Positions 52,981 to 61,960 of a DNA stretch of 64,000 nt are shown piece after piece. The notes beneath the pieces were generated by a model. It saw only the letters and a program-made list of their open reading frames with translations. It was not told the DNA's origin and did not search any database. Location: the NCBI GenBank assembly GCA_009785425.1, contig WQWI01000003.1:1-64000 (forward strand), written 5' to 3'. How positions within the stretch are numbered: position 1 is the first letter of the stretch; every line of letters begins with the position of its first letter. The DNA is from Bacteroidales bacterium. Lineage in GTDB: Bacteria; Bacteroidota; Bacteroidia; Bacteroidales; P3. The position numbers and the translations under genes were made by a program.

Positions 52981-53568
52981 ATGAGTAACATTGCCACCTT
53001 GACAAGAGGTATTATCAAAGAAAATCCCGTATTCGTTTTGCTTTTAGGGCTGTGTCCGGTTTTGGGCGTTACTTCCTCAGCCATGAATGGCTTGGGTATG
53101 GGCATTGCCACGATGTTCGTTCTAACGTTGTCGAACGTGCTTATTTCTATACTTAAATCTCAAATTCCGGACAACGTACGAGTTCCGGCGTTCATCGTGA
53201 TTATTGCATCGTTCACAACCGTCGTGCAGTTTTTGATGGAAGCTTATACGCCCGAACTATTTACACAACTTGGTGTTTTCATTCCGTTGATTGTTGTAAA
53301 CTGTATCGTTTTGGGACGTGCCGAAGGTTTTGCGATGAAAAACGGCGTTTTCAAAAGTTTTTTGGACGGGATAGGTATGGGATTGGGCTTTACGCTTGCT
53401 CTAACTTTGCTTGGAGGCGTTCGTGAAATTTTGGGTGCCGGTAGTATTTTCGACTGGAAATTCATCCCCGGAGACGGGATTCTCATCTTTATTTTGGCAC
53501 CGGGTGCGTTTATCGCATTGGGATTCTTAATCGCAATAATCAATCAACTACAACGTAAGAAAACATAG
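52981..53568 (+). CDS. rnfE: Rnf complex subunit E
   Basis: Membrane protein with six helices, homologue of NqrD. The start is ATG 52981 (MSNIATLTRGIIKENPVF), 4 nt after rnfG; the frame is open to 52891 but would overlap rnfG by 86 nt. Conserved cysteines of the intramembrane iron-sulfur site are seen in LGLCPVLGV (about 25) and VNCIVLGRAEGFA (about 107). Length 195. Confidence 0.96.
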   Translation: MSNIATLTRGIIKENPVFVLLLGLCPVLGVTSSAMNGLGMGIATMFVLTLSNVLISILKSQIPDNVRVPAFIVIIASFTTVVQFLMEAYTPELFTQLGVFIPLIVVNCIVLGRAEGFAMKNGVFKSFLDGIGMGLGFTLALTLLGGVREILGAGSIFDWKFIPGDGILIFILAPGAFIALGFLIAIINQLQRKKT

Positions 53569-53572
53569 GAAA

Positions 53573-53620
53573 CTTACAACTGACAATTTACAAATTTGTC
53601 AGTTGTCAATCGTAAATTGT
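53573..53620. repeat. AT-rich double palindrome between rnfE and rnfA
   Basis: CAACTGACAA (53577-53586) pairs with TTGTCAGTTG (53596-53605), and ACAATTTAC (53583-53591) pairs with GTAAATTGT (53612-53620). The two stems overlap and exclude each other. Different in sequence from the GC-rich REPs but in a comparable intra-operon position. Confidence 0.7.
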
Positions 53621-53634
53621 AAATAAAAAAAAAC

Positions 53635-54207
53635 ATGGAATATATCTTAATCATCATCGCCGCCGTATTCATCAACAACGTCATACTTGCACAATTTTTG
53701 GGCGTATGTCCGTTTTTGGGTGTATCGAATAAAATGTCAACAGCTACAGGAATGGGGCTTGCAGTCTTGTTCGTGATTACATTAGCAACGATCATCACAT
53801 TTTTGGTTCAAACCTATATTCTTGAGCCGTTCGGATTGGGTTATTTGCAAACGATTGCCTTTATCTTACTCATAGCAACTTTGGTGCAAATGATTGAAAT
53901 TATTTTGAAAAAAGCAAGTCCACCGCTGTATCAATCCTTAGGTATATTTTTGCCGTTGATGAGTACGAATTGTGCGATTTTGGGCGTTGCAATTTTGGTC
54001 ATTCAAAATAACTTGAACCTATTACAAGCCACAACAACGGCAGCCGGCACAGGATTGGGCTTTTTGCTTGCTATGGTTATTTTTGCCGGACTTCGCGAAC
54101 AAATGGAGCTTCAAGGAACTCCAAAAGCGATGAAAGGAGCACCGATTGCAATGATTACAACCGGTATTTTGGCTTTGGCGTTTATGGGATTTGCGGGGTT
54201 GGTGTAA
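53635..54207 (+). CDS. rnfA: Rnf complex subunit A
   Basis: Membrane protein with six helices, homologue of NqrE. It shows AQFLGVCPFLGVS (about 21-33) and LPLMSTNCAILGVA (about 105-118) with the two conserved cysteines. Length 190. Last gene of rnfBCDGEA. No clear intrinsic terminator follows in the 266-nt gap, which contains AT-rich repeats such as GTGAAAAGTGGAAAG, the palindrome AACAGCGCTGTT and the hairpin GAACGA-ccc-TCGTTC (54424-54438). A degenerate copy of the 3' end of this gene recurs at 56688-56803. Confidence 0.96.
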   Translation: MEYILIIIAAVFINNVILAQFLGVCPFLGVSNKMSTATGMGLAVLFVITLATIITFLVQTYILEPFGLGYLQTIAFILLIATLVQMIEIILKKASPPLYQSLGIFLPLMSTNCAILGVAILVIQNNLNLLQATTTAAGTGLGFLLAMVIFAGLREQMELQGTPKAMKGAPIAMITTGILALAFMGFAGLV

Positions 54208-54473
54208 AAGTGAAAAGTGGAAAGTACGAAAGTGTTTAGTATTATAGAAACACAACTTGGCTATTGGGCGAAGCTATTTTTCACTTCCATACTTGTTATT
54301 TTCACACTTATTAACAGCGCTGTTGATAACTTTTCCCGCTGTTTTTTAGGGTTTTATGGCAAATGTTAAAATTTTTTAAGGATTTTTTTATACGAAAATC
54401 GGTTTTTTTGCGTTTATATATATGAACGACCCTCGTTCGTAAACAAAATTATTCACAAAAAACCCAAAAAACT

Positions 54474-56639
54474 ATGGAAAATTTAATCAAAACCAAAAAA
54501 CTATCCATGCTCTGCATGGCTTTGTTCCTCGTAATGGGAACGTCTATGACGGCTAAAGCTCAGACGGCTATTACAACGGAAGCTACTACCACTCCAATCG
54601 TAAGATGGACATTTAGAGACATTGCAACAGCAGGTTTCGGACCAAGCCCATTTGCCCCTACAGCACACGATTTTAACATGACTGTTGGCGGATTTGTCCG
54701 CCATTGGACACCATCAGGTGGAACTCCTGCCTTGCATGCTTGGGGAGGCAATAATTTCGCTATTACCGCTACGACTATTGATGCTGCTATAACGGCAAAT
54801 AACTTTGCGACATTTACATTGACGGCAAATGAGGAGCACGCTCTTTGGATAACTGAAATTGGTAACTACAACATTCGTCGTTCTGCCGGAGGACCAACAA
54901 CCGGACAATGGCAATTCCAAGTTGGAACAGATGCGTTTGTGGATATTGGTGCACCGATTACTTGGGGAACAGTAGTCACAGTCGAAGGAAATACACAAGA
55001 AGTTATTGATCTATCGGGATTTACAGAGCTTCAAAATGTTGCAGCCGGTACAACCGTTACTTTCCGACTTGTAGTGTGGGGTGCAACGCAAGCAGCCGGT
55101 ACATTTTACTTTAGTGATGCGGCAACCTCTGCTGCAAATCGTCCGGGTTTGATAATCTATGGAAAAGTTGTATCTACGGCATTAGTGGCAACTCCTGTAT
55201 TATCTCACGCAACCGGAAATATGTTTGAGCCGACAAACGTAACCATCACAGCGGAAACCGGTGCAGATATCTATTTCACAAAAGATGTTAATGCTCCGAG
55301 ATGGGAGTTCACACCTTACACCAGCGATATTTTGATTTCCGAAACCACAACGCTCCGAGCAATCGCAGTAATTGGAAGTGATACGAGTGCTATGGCAATA
55401 GCAACTTACACACTCCCGATAGATGTAGATAATATTGAAGAGTTTTTGGCGGAAAGTGCAACCGCTGGTGCAGGAACTATGTTCAGAATTACAGGCGATC
55501 TGACGTTTGTTTGGAGACCGGAAGCCGGTCAAGGAACAGCCACTTTGAGAAATAATATCTTTGTTAAAGACGAAACGGGTGGTTTGCTTGTTTTCGACAA
55601 TGTTATTCCTTTCTCGTTTACGGAAAATTACGAGCCGGGCGATGTTATCACAAGCGGACTTGTTGGTACGCGTGATGTGAATTCTGGCCAGGTCCGACTT
55701 GTAACGACAAGACATCAACCTGCACTTTCCACAGCAGGAACGCCTTCAACATTATCGATAGAACCGGTAGAAATCACGATGGAGGATTTGTTAGCCGATA
55801 TCGACAATATGAATGCTCGATTGGTCAGATTGAGAGGTGTTGATTTTACGACAAGTCATACATTCGCACCGAACACAGCAAGCAATGCGACAATCAAACA
55901 AGGTGGTGTTGATACGCTCGTTGTTCGTTCGCACTTCCACGGCATTGGTTTGGCTGTAAGTGCAGCGACCTCGTATGATATTACAGGCTTTGTATGGCGT
56001 GATGTTAGTGGTATGCCACTCACTACTACTCACCAAGTCGTGCTTCGCAGTACCGGTGATATCAATGAAAACGCCAATCCATATTTAAGTTTCGAAACAA
56101 ACGCTATGGCATTCGGAAACCAAGACGTCAACACAACAAGTGCGGTACAAACTGTCGTTGTAACGGGTAAACATCTTGATGCGAATATCATTGTCGGATC
56201 TTTGGAGGGCGCAAATCCTAACTACTTCGACGCTGAATGGGCAGAAGGTTATGACCATCGAACCGGAGGAACGATCAACATCACATTTACACCGCTAACT
56301 GCAGGTGCAAAACGTGCTGTGCTGCGTATCACAAGCGGTGAGCTAACGGATTCTATCGTATTAACCGGAACCGGCGCAGACCCTGCAACATCTATATGTC
56401 CGAGAGAAGAACTTGAAAACAGCGTAGTATTCTTCCCGAATCCTGTTGTAGATATGCTTCACGTTCAAACCGAGCAAACCATTTCGATGGTAAGTATTTA
56501 CAGCCTGAAAGGACAGCTTGTTGTTCAGCAGCACGGCAATGTAAATTCGGTTGATGTGTCTGCACCTCCACGTGGAACGTATGTTGTACGCATCATCTTC
56601 GATAATGGAGCAATTTTGTCGCGAGTGATTGTGAAATAA
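54474..56639 (+). CDS. T9SS-secreted multidomain surface protein 1
   Basis: A 721-residue protein with signal peptide (cut after AKAQ, about 30). Domains in order: an N-terminal jellyroll-like beta domain (about 35-235), a chitobiase C-terminal/FN3-associated unit (about 240-320; TPVLSHATG, ADIYFTKD, TTLRAIAV), an OB-like unit (about 325-540; FRITGDLTFV, IFVKDETGGLLVFD), an Ig-like unit (about 545-640; SFETNAMAFGNQDV), and a type A sorting domain (about 645-721; FFPNPVVDML, IYSLKGQLVV, PRGTYVVRI). Signal peptide and sorting domain are nearly identical to those of the next protein. No catalytic motif is seen; probably a displayed binding protein. Confidence 0.82.
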   Translation: MENLIKTKKLSMLCMALFLVMGTSMTAKAQTAITTEATTTPIVRWTFRDIATAGFGPSPFAPTAHDFNMTVGGFVRHWTPSGGTPALHAWGGNNFAITATTIDAAITANNFATFTLTANEEHALWITEIGNYNIRRSAGGPTTGQWQFQVGTDAFVDIGAPITWGTVVTVEGNTQEVIDLSGFTELQNVAAGTTVTFRLVVWGATQAAGTFYFSDAATSAANRPGLIIYGKVVSTALVATPVLSHATGNMFEPTNVTITAETGADIYFTKDVNAPRWEFTPYTSDILISETTTLRAIAVIGSDTSAMAIATYTLPIDVDNIEEFLAESATAGAGTMFRITGDLTFVWRPEAGQGTATLRNNIFVKDETGGLLVFDNVIPFSFTENYEPGDVITSGLVGTRDVNSGQVRLVTTRHQPALSTAGTPSTLSIEPVEITMEDLLADIDNMNARLVRLRGVDFTTSHTFAPNTASNATIKQGGVDTLVVRSHFHGIGLAVSAATSYDITGFVWRDVSGMPLTTTHQVVLRSTGDINENANPYLSFETNAMAFGNQDVNTTSAVQTVVVTGKHLDANIIVGSLEGANPNYFDAEWAEGYDHRTGGTINITFTPLTAGAKRAVLRITSGELTDSIVLTGTGADPATSICPREELENSVVFFPNPVVDMLHVQTEQTISMVSIYSLKGQLVVQQHGNVNSVDVSAPPRGTYVVRIIFDNGAILSRVIVK

Positions 56640-56687
56640 ATCCAAACAACAAATAACGCAGTAGGTTCCAAAATAGGTACTCTAATT

Positions 56688-56803
56688 GCGAACAAATGGA
56701 ACTGCAAGGAACTCTGAAAGGCATGGTTACAGTCGGTAATTTTGGCTTTGGTGTTTATGGGGGTTTACAGGGTTGGTGATAGGTTATTAACAATGCTGTT
56801 AGT
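56688..56803 (+). pseudogene. degenerate copy of the rnfA 3' end
   Basis: GCGAACAAATGGAACTGCAA followed by GGAACTC is nearly identical to the rnfA stretch starting at 54098, and after a gap GGTTACAGTCGGTAATTTTG continues the match to the rnfA stop region and beyond it to the TTATTAACA.GCTGTT palindrome. The copy has deletions and no open frame. It marks the junction of a tandem duplication that created the two T9SS proteins around it. Confidence 0.85.
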
Positions 56804-56810
56804 AACTTTA

Positions 56811-56842
56811 TTTGGCGACCTAACGTTTTTTTTGTACTTTTG
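56811..56842 (+). promoter_or_regulatory. promoter of T9SS surface protein 2
   Basis: TTTG (56811-56814) and TACTTTTG (56835-56842) are separated by 20 nt. The transcript would start near 56849, about 70 nt before the ATG at 56918. Confidence 0.75.
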
Positions 56843-56917
56843 TAGCAGTTTAGTTACACTAAATGCTTAGTTTTGCGGTACACGTACCAGCTATAATAAC
56901 TCAAAAAAAATACGCTC

Positions 56918-59900
56918 ATGAAAACAAAACCAACAATTTTCAAAAAACTATCCATGCTTTGCATGGTATTGTTCCTTGCAATGGGAACGTTTATGACGGT
57001 GAAGGCGCAGACGGGTATCACACTGTCTGGAACAAGCTACACTCAAAATTTTGACGGAATCAACTCTGCAGCGGCATTACCAATTGGATGGAGCCTTTCA
57101 ACTACTGCGGCTGACGCTGCTCTTGGCACACTAGTTACTGCTATGGGCGGTCCTGCAGGGAGTTTGGGAATCCATACAAATTGGAATGCCACAAACACTA
57201 ACCAACCAAGAAATTTTGCATCAGCGAGTATTGGTGAAGGTTCCGATACTGATGCGCAAGCAGCAGCAACAAACAGGGCGTTCGGTGCTCGTCCAGCTGC
57301 AGCCAACGACGCAGCAGCTCAAAGAAATGCATTCGTTTTGACATTGGCTAACACTTTGGGCTTTCAAAATTTTGTTGCAACATTTCAACTTCAATCGTTA
57401 GATGTGACAAGTCCACGTGCTCTCACTTGGGTAGTTCAATATTCTATCAATGGCGGAACGGTATGGACAAACGTACCAACAGCCGGAACAATGACTACAG
57501 GTGGCAACACTTTTTCAAATAATGCTATCACAGCAACATTTGATGGAGGAATTAATAACGTTCCTTCTACCGTACACATCAGGATTATTCCAACTGGTGC
57601 TTCAACAGGAACAGGTAATAGACCAACAACAGCAATTGACGATTTCGTGCTAACTTTCGGTGAGTACATTCCATCGGCTACAGCAACACCAATATTCTCT
57701 CTTTCGAGCGGAGTTTTTATAGGTGCTCAAAATGTAACTCTATCTTCGGTTACCCCAGGAGCGGAAATCCGTTTTACAACAGACGGCTCAACACCTGACT
57801 CAAGCTCAACTCTTTTCGAAAATCCAATCGTAGTTGCTCAAACGACAACTATCCGTGCCATCGCTTTTTCAAATGATTTGCCGGAGAGTGAAATCGCCGA
57901 AGCAACATTTACAATCAGAAATCAAGGTGATATCATTATTTCACAGTTGTACACAAGAGGTGGTAATGCAGGTTCAACTTACCGCGGAAGATTTGTTGAA
58001 TTATTCAATACAACTAACGCACCTATCAATTTAGAAGGTTTGTATATTGGCTCTACAAATGCAGCAGGAATGTCTGTCACAGGTACTGCTCTTACGGGAA
58101 TTATTCCTGCACGAGGATTTTTCTTTATAGAGTCTGCTGTTGCCGGAACGCACGCAGACGCAACGCAGGATATCCCTGAAGACGTAAGAGATAATGCGAC
58201 ACGAATTCCCGGTTTATTCAATGCTGCAGCAGATGGACAAGTTGTGCTTTCTACGCAAGCTACGGTTTCGTTTATGCACGATGACTCCTTGCAACTCCAT
58301 AATTTGGCAGGTGTTTTAGATGTCGTGTCGTTTGGAGGTGCAGCGCTTCGTCCTATTGGTGTTAGCTCTTTAGGAACTACCGCAAATGCAAATTCTTTTA
58401 CTCGTAATGTTGTGAATTGCGAATTTGTTTGGACGAGAAACAGCGTAACAGGACTCTTTACGGCTGGTCCACCAACGTTTAGAAACAGTAACCACGCACC
58501 ATTTGTCCCAACCGTTGTAGTAGAGCACAACCTTGTCAGCGACGATCTTGATTTAGACGTGGCTGTAGCCAATGAACCGACTCTTGTGTCAACAGAAACA
58601 TTCATTTTAACATTGGGCTGTCTTGGAGCAGATTTGACACTATCTATACAATCCGGATCTGGTAGCGTGTTTAGCGTATATCCAACAAGTATTGATAGAA
58701 GTGTTTTTGGCGATACGATAATTACTGTTACGTTTGCACCCGATACTGTTACCGATTTTAACGATGCTTTAGTGATTAGTGGAGGAGGTTTGGTAATTCC
58801 GATTGAAATTGCTTTGACCGGTACCGGACTTAGTGCAGATGTACCATTTTTAAGATTTGCAAACCACGTACCACTTTCTTTCGGCGACATAATTGTTGAC
58901 GGTGATAGCATACGAAGTGGCGTAGCTGAAATTAATGCCAACCATTTGGACAACGATATCGTTATTACCTTTGCTTCAACCGGAACTTCAGACGGCACGC
59001 ATTTTACAGCAACTCCTTACACTGGTTTCGATCTTCGTGATGGCGGGTTGGTTTCAATCACGTTTTCTCCAAAAACCGATGGTGAGTTGCACGACACATT
59101 GATTATCACAAGCGGAACAGAAACCGACCGTCTTGCTTTGCAAGGAACAGGCATAGCACGTATCGCCTCTCCTGTTGCTTTGCCGGTTACAAATGTTGAT
59201 AGATTCTCGTTTACAGCAAACTGGGAAACGGTAGCAGATGTGGCATCGTTTCAAATTAGAGTTTATGAAGGTGCAGAAGCAGAAGGCGAGCCGGTACGAA
59301 CGCTTACCGCTGCTGACAGTCTAACAAGTCTTGCTATAAACGGTTTAGCACCGAATACGCAACACACTGTTGTTGTTGTGGCTCGTGCCGAATTGATTGG
59401 AAATACAGCGACTTCAAATGCAATCACATTTACAACGTTGCCATTGGGAGAAAACATTATTTTCACCTTTGCAGACACCACAGGAAGTCCTGAAAATCAA
59501 ATTCCGAACGTTACAGCAAGTGCTATAACGGGAATGGCTGACCCACTTGCTGAGCCGGCTATCAATTCGTTTTCAGCATCTCCTACTCCTCTTTCGGGTG
59601 GAAATAATCTTGCCCTTATGCAAAGAACAACTCAAGGAACTTATGCTGAATTTACGCTCACTCCTGCTGCAGGCTATGCCTTTACACTTGCAGGCGTTTC
59701 CTTTGGTGCGAGAGCGACTGCCACGGGTCCTACTTCGTGGGCATTGCGTAGTAGCCGAGATAATTTTACCACCGACCTTGCAACGGGAACCATTGAAAGA
59801 GATTTGCTATGGGCTTCACATTACGCACTTGCTTTGAATTTTGAAAGTAATGTTGCGACCACGTTCCGTATCTATGCGATAGGTGGTGGTGCAAGTGCTA

Positions 59901-60214
59901 CGGCAACGGCTCACAACTTCCGCATTGACGATGTTGAATTGGGTGTTACAACGCAAGTTGCAACCTCAATCTGCCCGAGAGAAGAACTCGAAAACAGCGT
60001 TGTGTTTTTCCCGAATCCTGTTGTAGATGTGCTTAACATTCAAGCTGAGCAAACCATTTCAATGGTGAGAATTTACAGCCTCAGCGGACAACTTGTTGTT
60101 CAGCAGCAGGGCAATGTAGATTCGGTTGATGTGTCTGTACTTCCACGTGGAACGTATGTTGTACGCATCGTCTTCGACAATGGAGCAATCCTGTCGCGAG
60201 TGATTGTGAAGTAA
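56918..60214 (+). CDS. T9SS-secreted multidomain surface protein 2 with lamin-tail domain
   Basis: A 1098-residue protein with a signal peptide like that of its neighbour (KKLSMLCMVLFLAMGTFM). Order: an N-terminal choice-of-anchor-like beta domain (about 33-250), an FN3-associated unit (about 260-325; AEIRFTTDGSTPDSSSTLF), a lamin-tail domain (about 328-500; GDIIISQLYTRGG, FVELFNTTNAPINLEGLYIG), two Ig-like units (about 530-745), an FN3 unit (about 750-840), a second jellyroll (about 845-1010), and a type A sorting domain (about 1020-1098). Lamin-tail domains in bacteria are often near secreted nucleases, and a nuclease lipoprotein is encoded 1.7 kb downstream. Terminated at 60237-60276. Confidence 0.82.
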   Translation: MKTKPTIFKKLSMLCMVLFLAMGTFMTVKAQTGITLSGTSYTQNFDGINSAAALPIGWSLSTTAADAALGTLVTAMGGPAGSLGIHTNWNATNTNQPRNFASASIGEGSDTDAQAAATNRAFGARPAAANDAAAQRNAFVLTLANTLGFQNFVATFQLQSLDVTSPRALTWVVQYSINGGTVWTNVPTAGTMTTGGNTFSNNAITATFDGGINNVPSTVHIRIIPTGASTGTGNRPTTAIDDFVLTFGEYIPSATATPIFSLSSGVFIGAQNVTLSSVTPGAEIRFTTDGSTPDSSSTLFENPIVVAQTTTIRAIAFSNDLPESEIAEATFTIRNQGDIIISQLYTRGGNAGSTYRGRFVELFNTTNAPINLEGLYIGSTNAAGMSVTGTALTGIIPARGFFFIESAVAGTHADATQDIPEDVRDNATRIPGLFNAAADGQVVLSTQATVSFMHDDSLQLHNLAGVLDVVSFGGAALRPIGVSSLGTTANANSFTRNVVNCEFVWTRNSVTGLFTAGPPTFRNSNHAPFVPTVVVEHNLVSDDLDLDVAVANEPTLVSTETFILTLGCLGADLTLSIQSGSGSVFSVYPTSIDRSVFGDTIITVTFAPDTVTDFNDALVISGGGLVIPIEIALTGTGLSADVPFLRFANHVPLSFGDIIVDGDSIRSGVAEINANHLDNDIVITFASTGTSDGTHFTATPYTGFDLRDGGLVSITFSPKTDGELHDTLIITSGTETDRLALQGTGIARIASPVALPVTNVDRFSFTANWETVADVASFQIRVYEGAEAEGEPVRTLTAADSLTSLAINGLAPNTQHTVVVVARAELIGNTATSNAITFTTLPLGENIIFTFADTTGSPENQIPNVTASAITGMADPLAEPAINSFSASPTPLSGGNNLALMQRTTQGTYAEFTLTPAAGYAFTLAGVSFGARATATGPTSWALRSSRDNFTTDLATGTIERDLLWASHYALALNFESNVATTFRIYAIGGGASATATAHNFRIDDVELGVTTQVATSICPREELENSVVFFPNPVVDVLNIQAEQTISMVRIYSLSGQLVVQQQGNVDSVDVSVLPRGTYVVRIVFDNGAILSRVIVK

Positions 60215-60236
60215 ACCCACAACAAATCATATAACC

Positions 60237-60276
60237 AAAAAAATGGTCGGAAGATTTTCTTTTGACCATTTTTTTT
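60237..60276 (+). terminator. intrinsic terminator of T9SS surface protein 2
   Basis: AAAAAATGGTC (60238-60248) pairs with GACCATTTTTT (60264-60274), followed by further T. It is 23 nt after the stop codon. Confidence 0.8.
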
Positions 60277-60286
60277 GTCAGAAAAA

Positions 60287-60318
60287 TTTGGTAATCTCAA
60301 AAAAATAACGTACTTTTG
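60287..60318 (+). promoter_or_regulatory. promoter of the BACON lipoprotein-PIN-nuclease series
   Basis: TTTG (60287-60290) and TACTTTTG (60311-60318) are separated by 20 nt. Transcription near 60325 supports the ATG at 60343. Confidence 0.78.
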
Positions 60319-60342
60319 TGGAACATAAAAAAACCTATAACA

Positions 60343-61254
60343 ATGAAACCGTTATTCAAATTTTTGCCCTTTGTCGTTCTTATCGCAATTACCGCACTTT
60401 CCGGCTGTAAAAAAGACGAATTTTATTTACAAAACACACCCGAATTAAGCGTTAGTGCCAATGAAATTACGGCAAATGCCGGCGGTGGTGTTTACAGTAT
60501 TGACGTAGAAAGTACACGTCGTTGGTTTGTCACGTCAAATGTAGGCATTGGCGACTGGTTTTATATTACGCCCATTTGGCAAGTGAAAGAAAATGGCGAA
60601 GTTGTGCACGGTGGCGAAGACAACGGACGAATCAACGTTACGATACTCGGAAACCAAGATGGTCCACGCAGAGCAACACTGAGTATTGAAACAGTAGGTG
60701 GATTGTTCCGGCAAGTTGATATTTTGCAACAAGGTGCGTGGGAGGAATCGACATTGATTTTAGCCGATGATTTTGGAATAGGTGCACCTCCGTCTGGTCA
60801 AGGGCCTCTTGTAACAGCGTTCACAGACTGGAATAGAACAGGCAGTAGTTCAGACTCTGTTTATTACACTACGTCGGGAGCTCGAGTTGATGTTCGTGGA
60901 GCTCAGCCGTCAACCGGTTATCCGGGGGCTTCCGGAGGCAATAATATAATGTTTGCAGCAGCAGGTGGTGGTGTATTTTATGTCAATGGTATTGATCCGA
61001 AAGACTACCAAAACTTCTTGTTTTCGTTCGGAACAAATCAAACCAGTACCGTAATGTCTGCTCATTTTAGTGTTGATGACGGCGAATGGCTACCTATCGA
61101 CTTTACCAAAACAACAGATACTTGGGGTTTGGTAGAAACAAGGTTTCATATTGACGAAGTCGCAAGTTCACTCCGATTGAGAATTGCAGGAGGACCAACA
61201 CAATTCGGAGCAAGAATTGATGATTTGAGATTAGTCGGATTAACGCCTAATTAA
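60343..61254 (+). CDS. BACON-type lipoprotein with C-terminal jellyroll domain
   Basis: The start is ATG 60343 (MKPLFKFLPF), because the promoter -7 box overlaps any earlier start. Lipoprotein signal with Cys21 (LSGC). Residues about 35-135 form a BACON-like unit (ELSVSANEITANAGGGVYSIDV, WFVTSN, RRATLSIET, VDILQQGAW). Residues about 140-303 are a choice-of-anchor-like domain (ILADDFGIG, FTDWNRTGS, SAHFSVDDGEW, ARIDDLRLVGL). No enzyme motif. Length 303. Confidence 0.78.
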   Translation: MKPLFKFLPFVVLIAITALSGCKKDEFYLQNTPELSVSANEITANAGGGVYSIDVESTRRWFVTSNVGIGDWFYITPIWQVKENGEVVHGGEDNGRINVTILGNQDGPRRATLSIETVGGLFRQVDILQQGAWEESTLILADDFGIGAPPSGQGPLVTAFTDWNRTGSSSDSVYYTTSGARVDVRGAQPSTGYPGASGGNNIMFAAAGGGVFYVNGIDPKDYQNFLFSFGTNQTSTVMSAHFSVDDGEWLPIDFTKTTDTWGLVETRFHIDEVASSLRLRIAGGPTQFGARIDDLRLVGLTPN

Positions 61255-61261
61255 AAAAAAG

Positions 61262-61732
61262 ATGAAACCCCGAGTATACATAGACACATCAATCGTTGGT
61301 GGATATTTTGATGACATCTTTGAAGATGCAACCAGACCGCTTTTTGAGTTGTTGGAAGGGGATGAAATAGTTTTTATTGCGTCTGATTTGCTAATTGATG
61401 AACTTCGCAATGCCCCAGAGTCCGTAAAAGCATTGTTCGGAAAGTATATGGGTAGAATGGAAGAAGTGAAAAATTCAGATGAGGCAAAAGACCTCGCTCA
61501 AAAATATATTGACGAAAAAGTGGTTGGGGAAACAAGTTTTGACGATTGCAACCATATCGCCATTGCAACAATTAACAATGCCTCAATCTTGGCAAGTTGG
61601 AATTTTAAGCATATGGTTAATTTTCAACGCATACAAGGGTACAACGACGTTAATCGGAAAAACGGATACACCACTTTGGATATACAAAGCCCTAATGAAA
61701 TCATTAAATCATTCAAAACAGAAAAATCATGA
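61262..61732 (+). CDS. PIN-domain protein (VapC-like)
   Basis: PIN domains are Mg2+-dependent ribonucleases, often toxins. This 156-residue protein shows Asp8 (YIDTS), Glu47 (DELRN), Asp94/Asp95 (SFDDCNHIA) and a late ASWNFKHMVN segment, the acidic residues in the expected order. The 3' end overlaps the small downstream gene by 4 nt (ATGA). In typical vapBC pairs the antitoxin comes first, so the order here is reversed. A toxin role is likely but not shown. Confidence 0.78.
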   Translation: MKPRVYIDTSIVGGYFDDIFEDATRPLFELLEGDEIVFIASDLLIDELRNAPESVKALFGKYMGRMEEVKNSDEAKDLAQKYIDEKVVGETSFDDCNHIAIATINNASILASWNFKHMVNFQRIQGYNDVNRKNGYTTLDIQSPNEIIKSFKTEKS

Positions 61733-61956
61733 AGACGTCTAATGCAATACCGGGCTTTAGTGCCTTGAGAATGAAAGAAGAAATTCAGCGAAAAAGGTAT
61801 GAAGAAACGTTGGGAATGACGCGGGAAGAACGAGACGCATATCGCAAAAAGCAACTCGAAAACAGCGACCTTTGGAAAGAATTTACGCAAAGAAATAAGT
61901 CTGCAACTGTTGTACCGAAGCGTGCAGCAACTTGTAAAAAGAAAGAACTCGCATAA
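61729..61956 (+). CDS. small charged protein, possible antitoxin partner of the PIN protein
   Basis: A 75-residue protein rich in Lys, Arg and Glu with a helical middle (MKEEIQRKRYEETLGMTREE). No DNA-binding motif of VapB type (AbrB, RHH, Phd) is recognisable. The ATG overlaps the PIN gene stop, so the two are translated together. The partner role is inferred from the coupling only. Confidence 0.6.
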   Translation: MKTSNAIPGFSALRMKEEIQRKRYEETLGMTREERDAYRKKQLENSDLWKEFTQRNKSATVVPKRAATCKKKELA

Positions 61957-61960
61957 TCAA

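Noticed and set aside
54301-54473. Promoter for T9SS protein 1 in the AT-rich gap
   Set aside because: No TAnnTTTG box with a properly spaced TTTG was found; only weak partial matches such as TAACTTTT.
57979-58998. Minus-strand frame of 339 codons inside T9SS protein 2
   Set aside because: Low-complexity antisense frame opposite a Thr/Ser/Ala-rich coding region; no start context or homology recognised.
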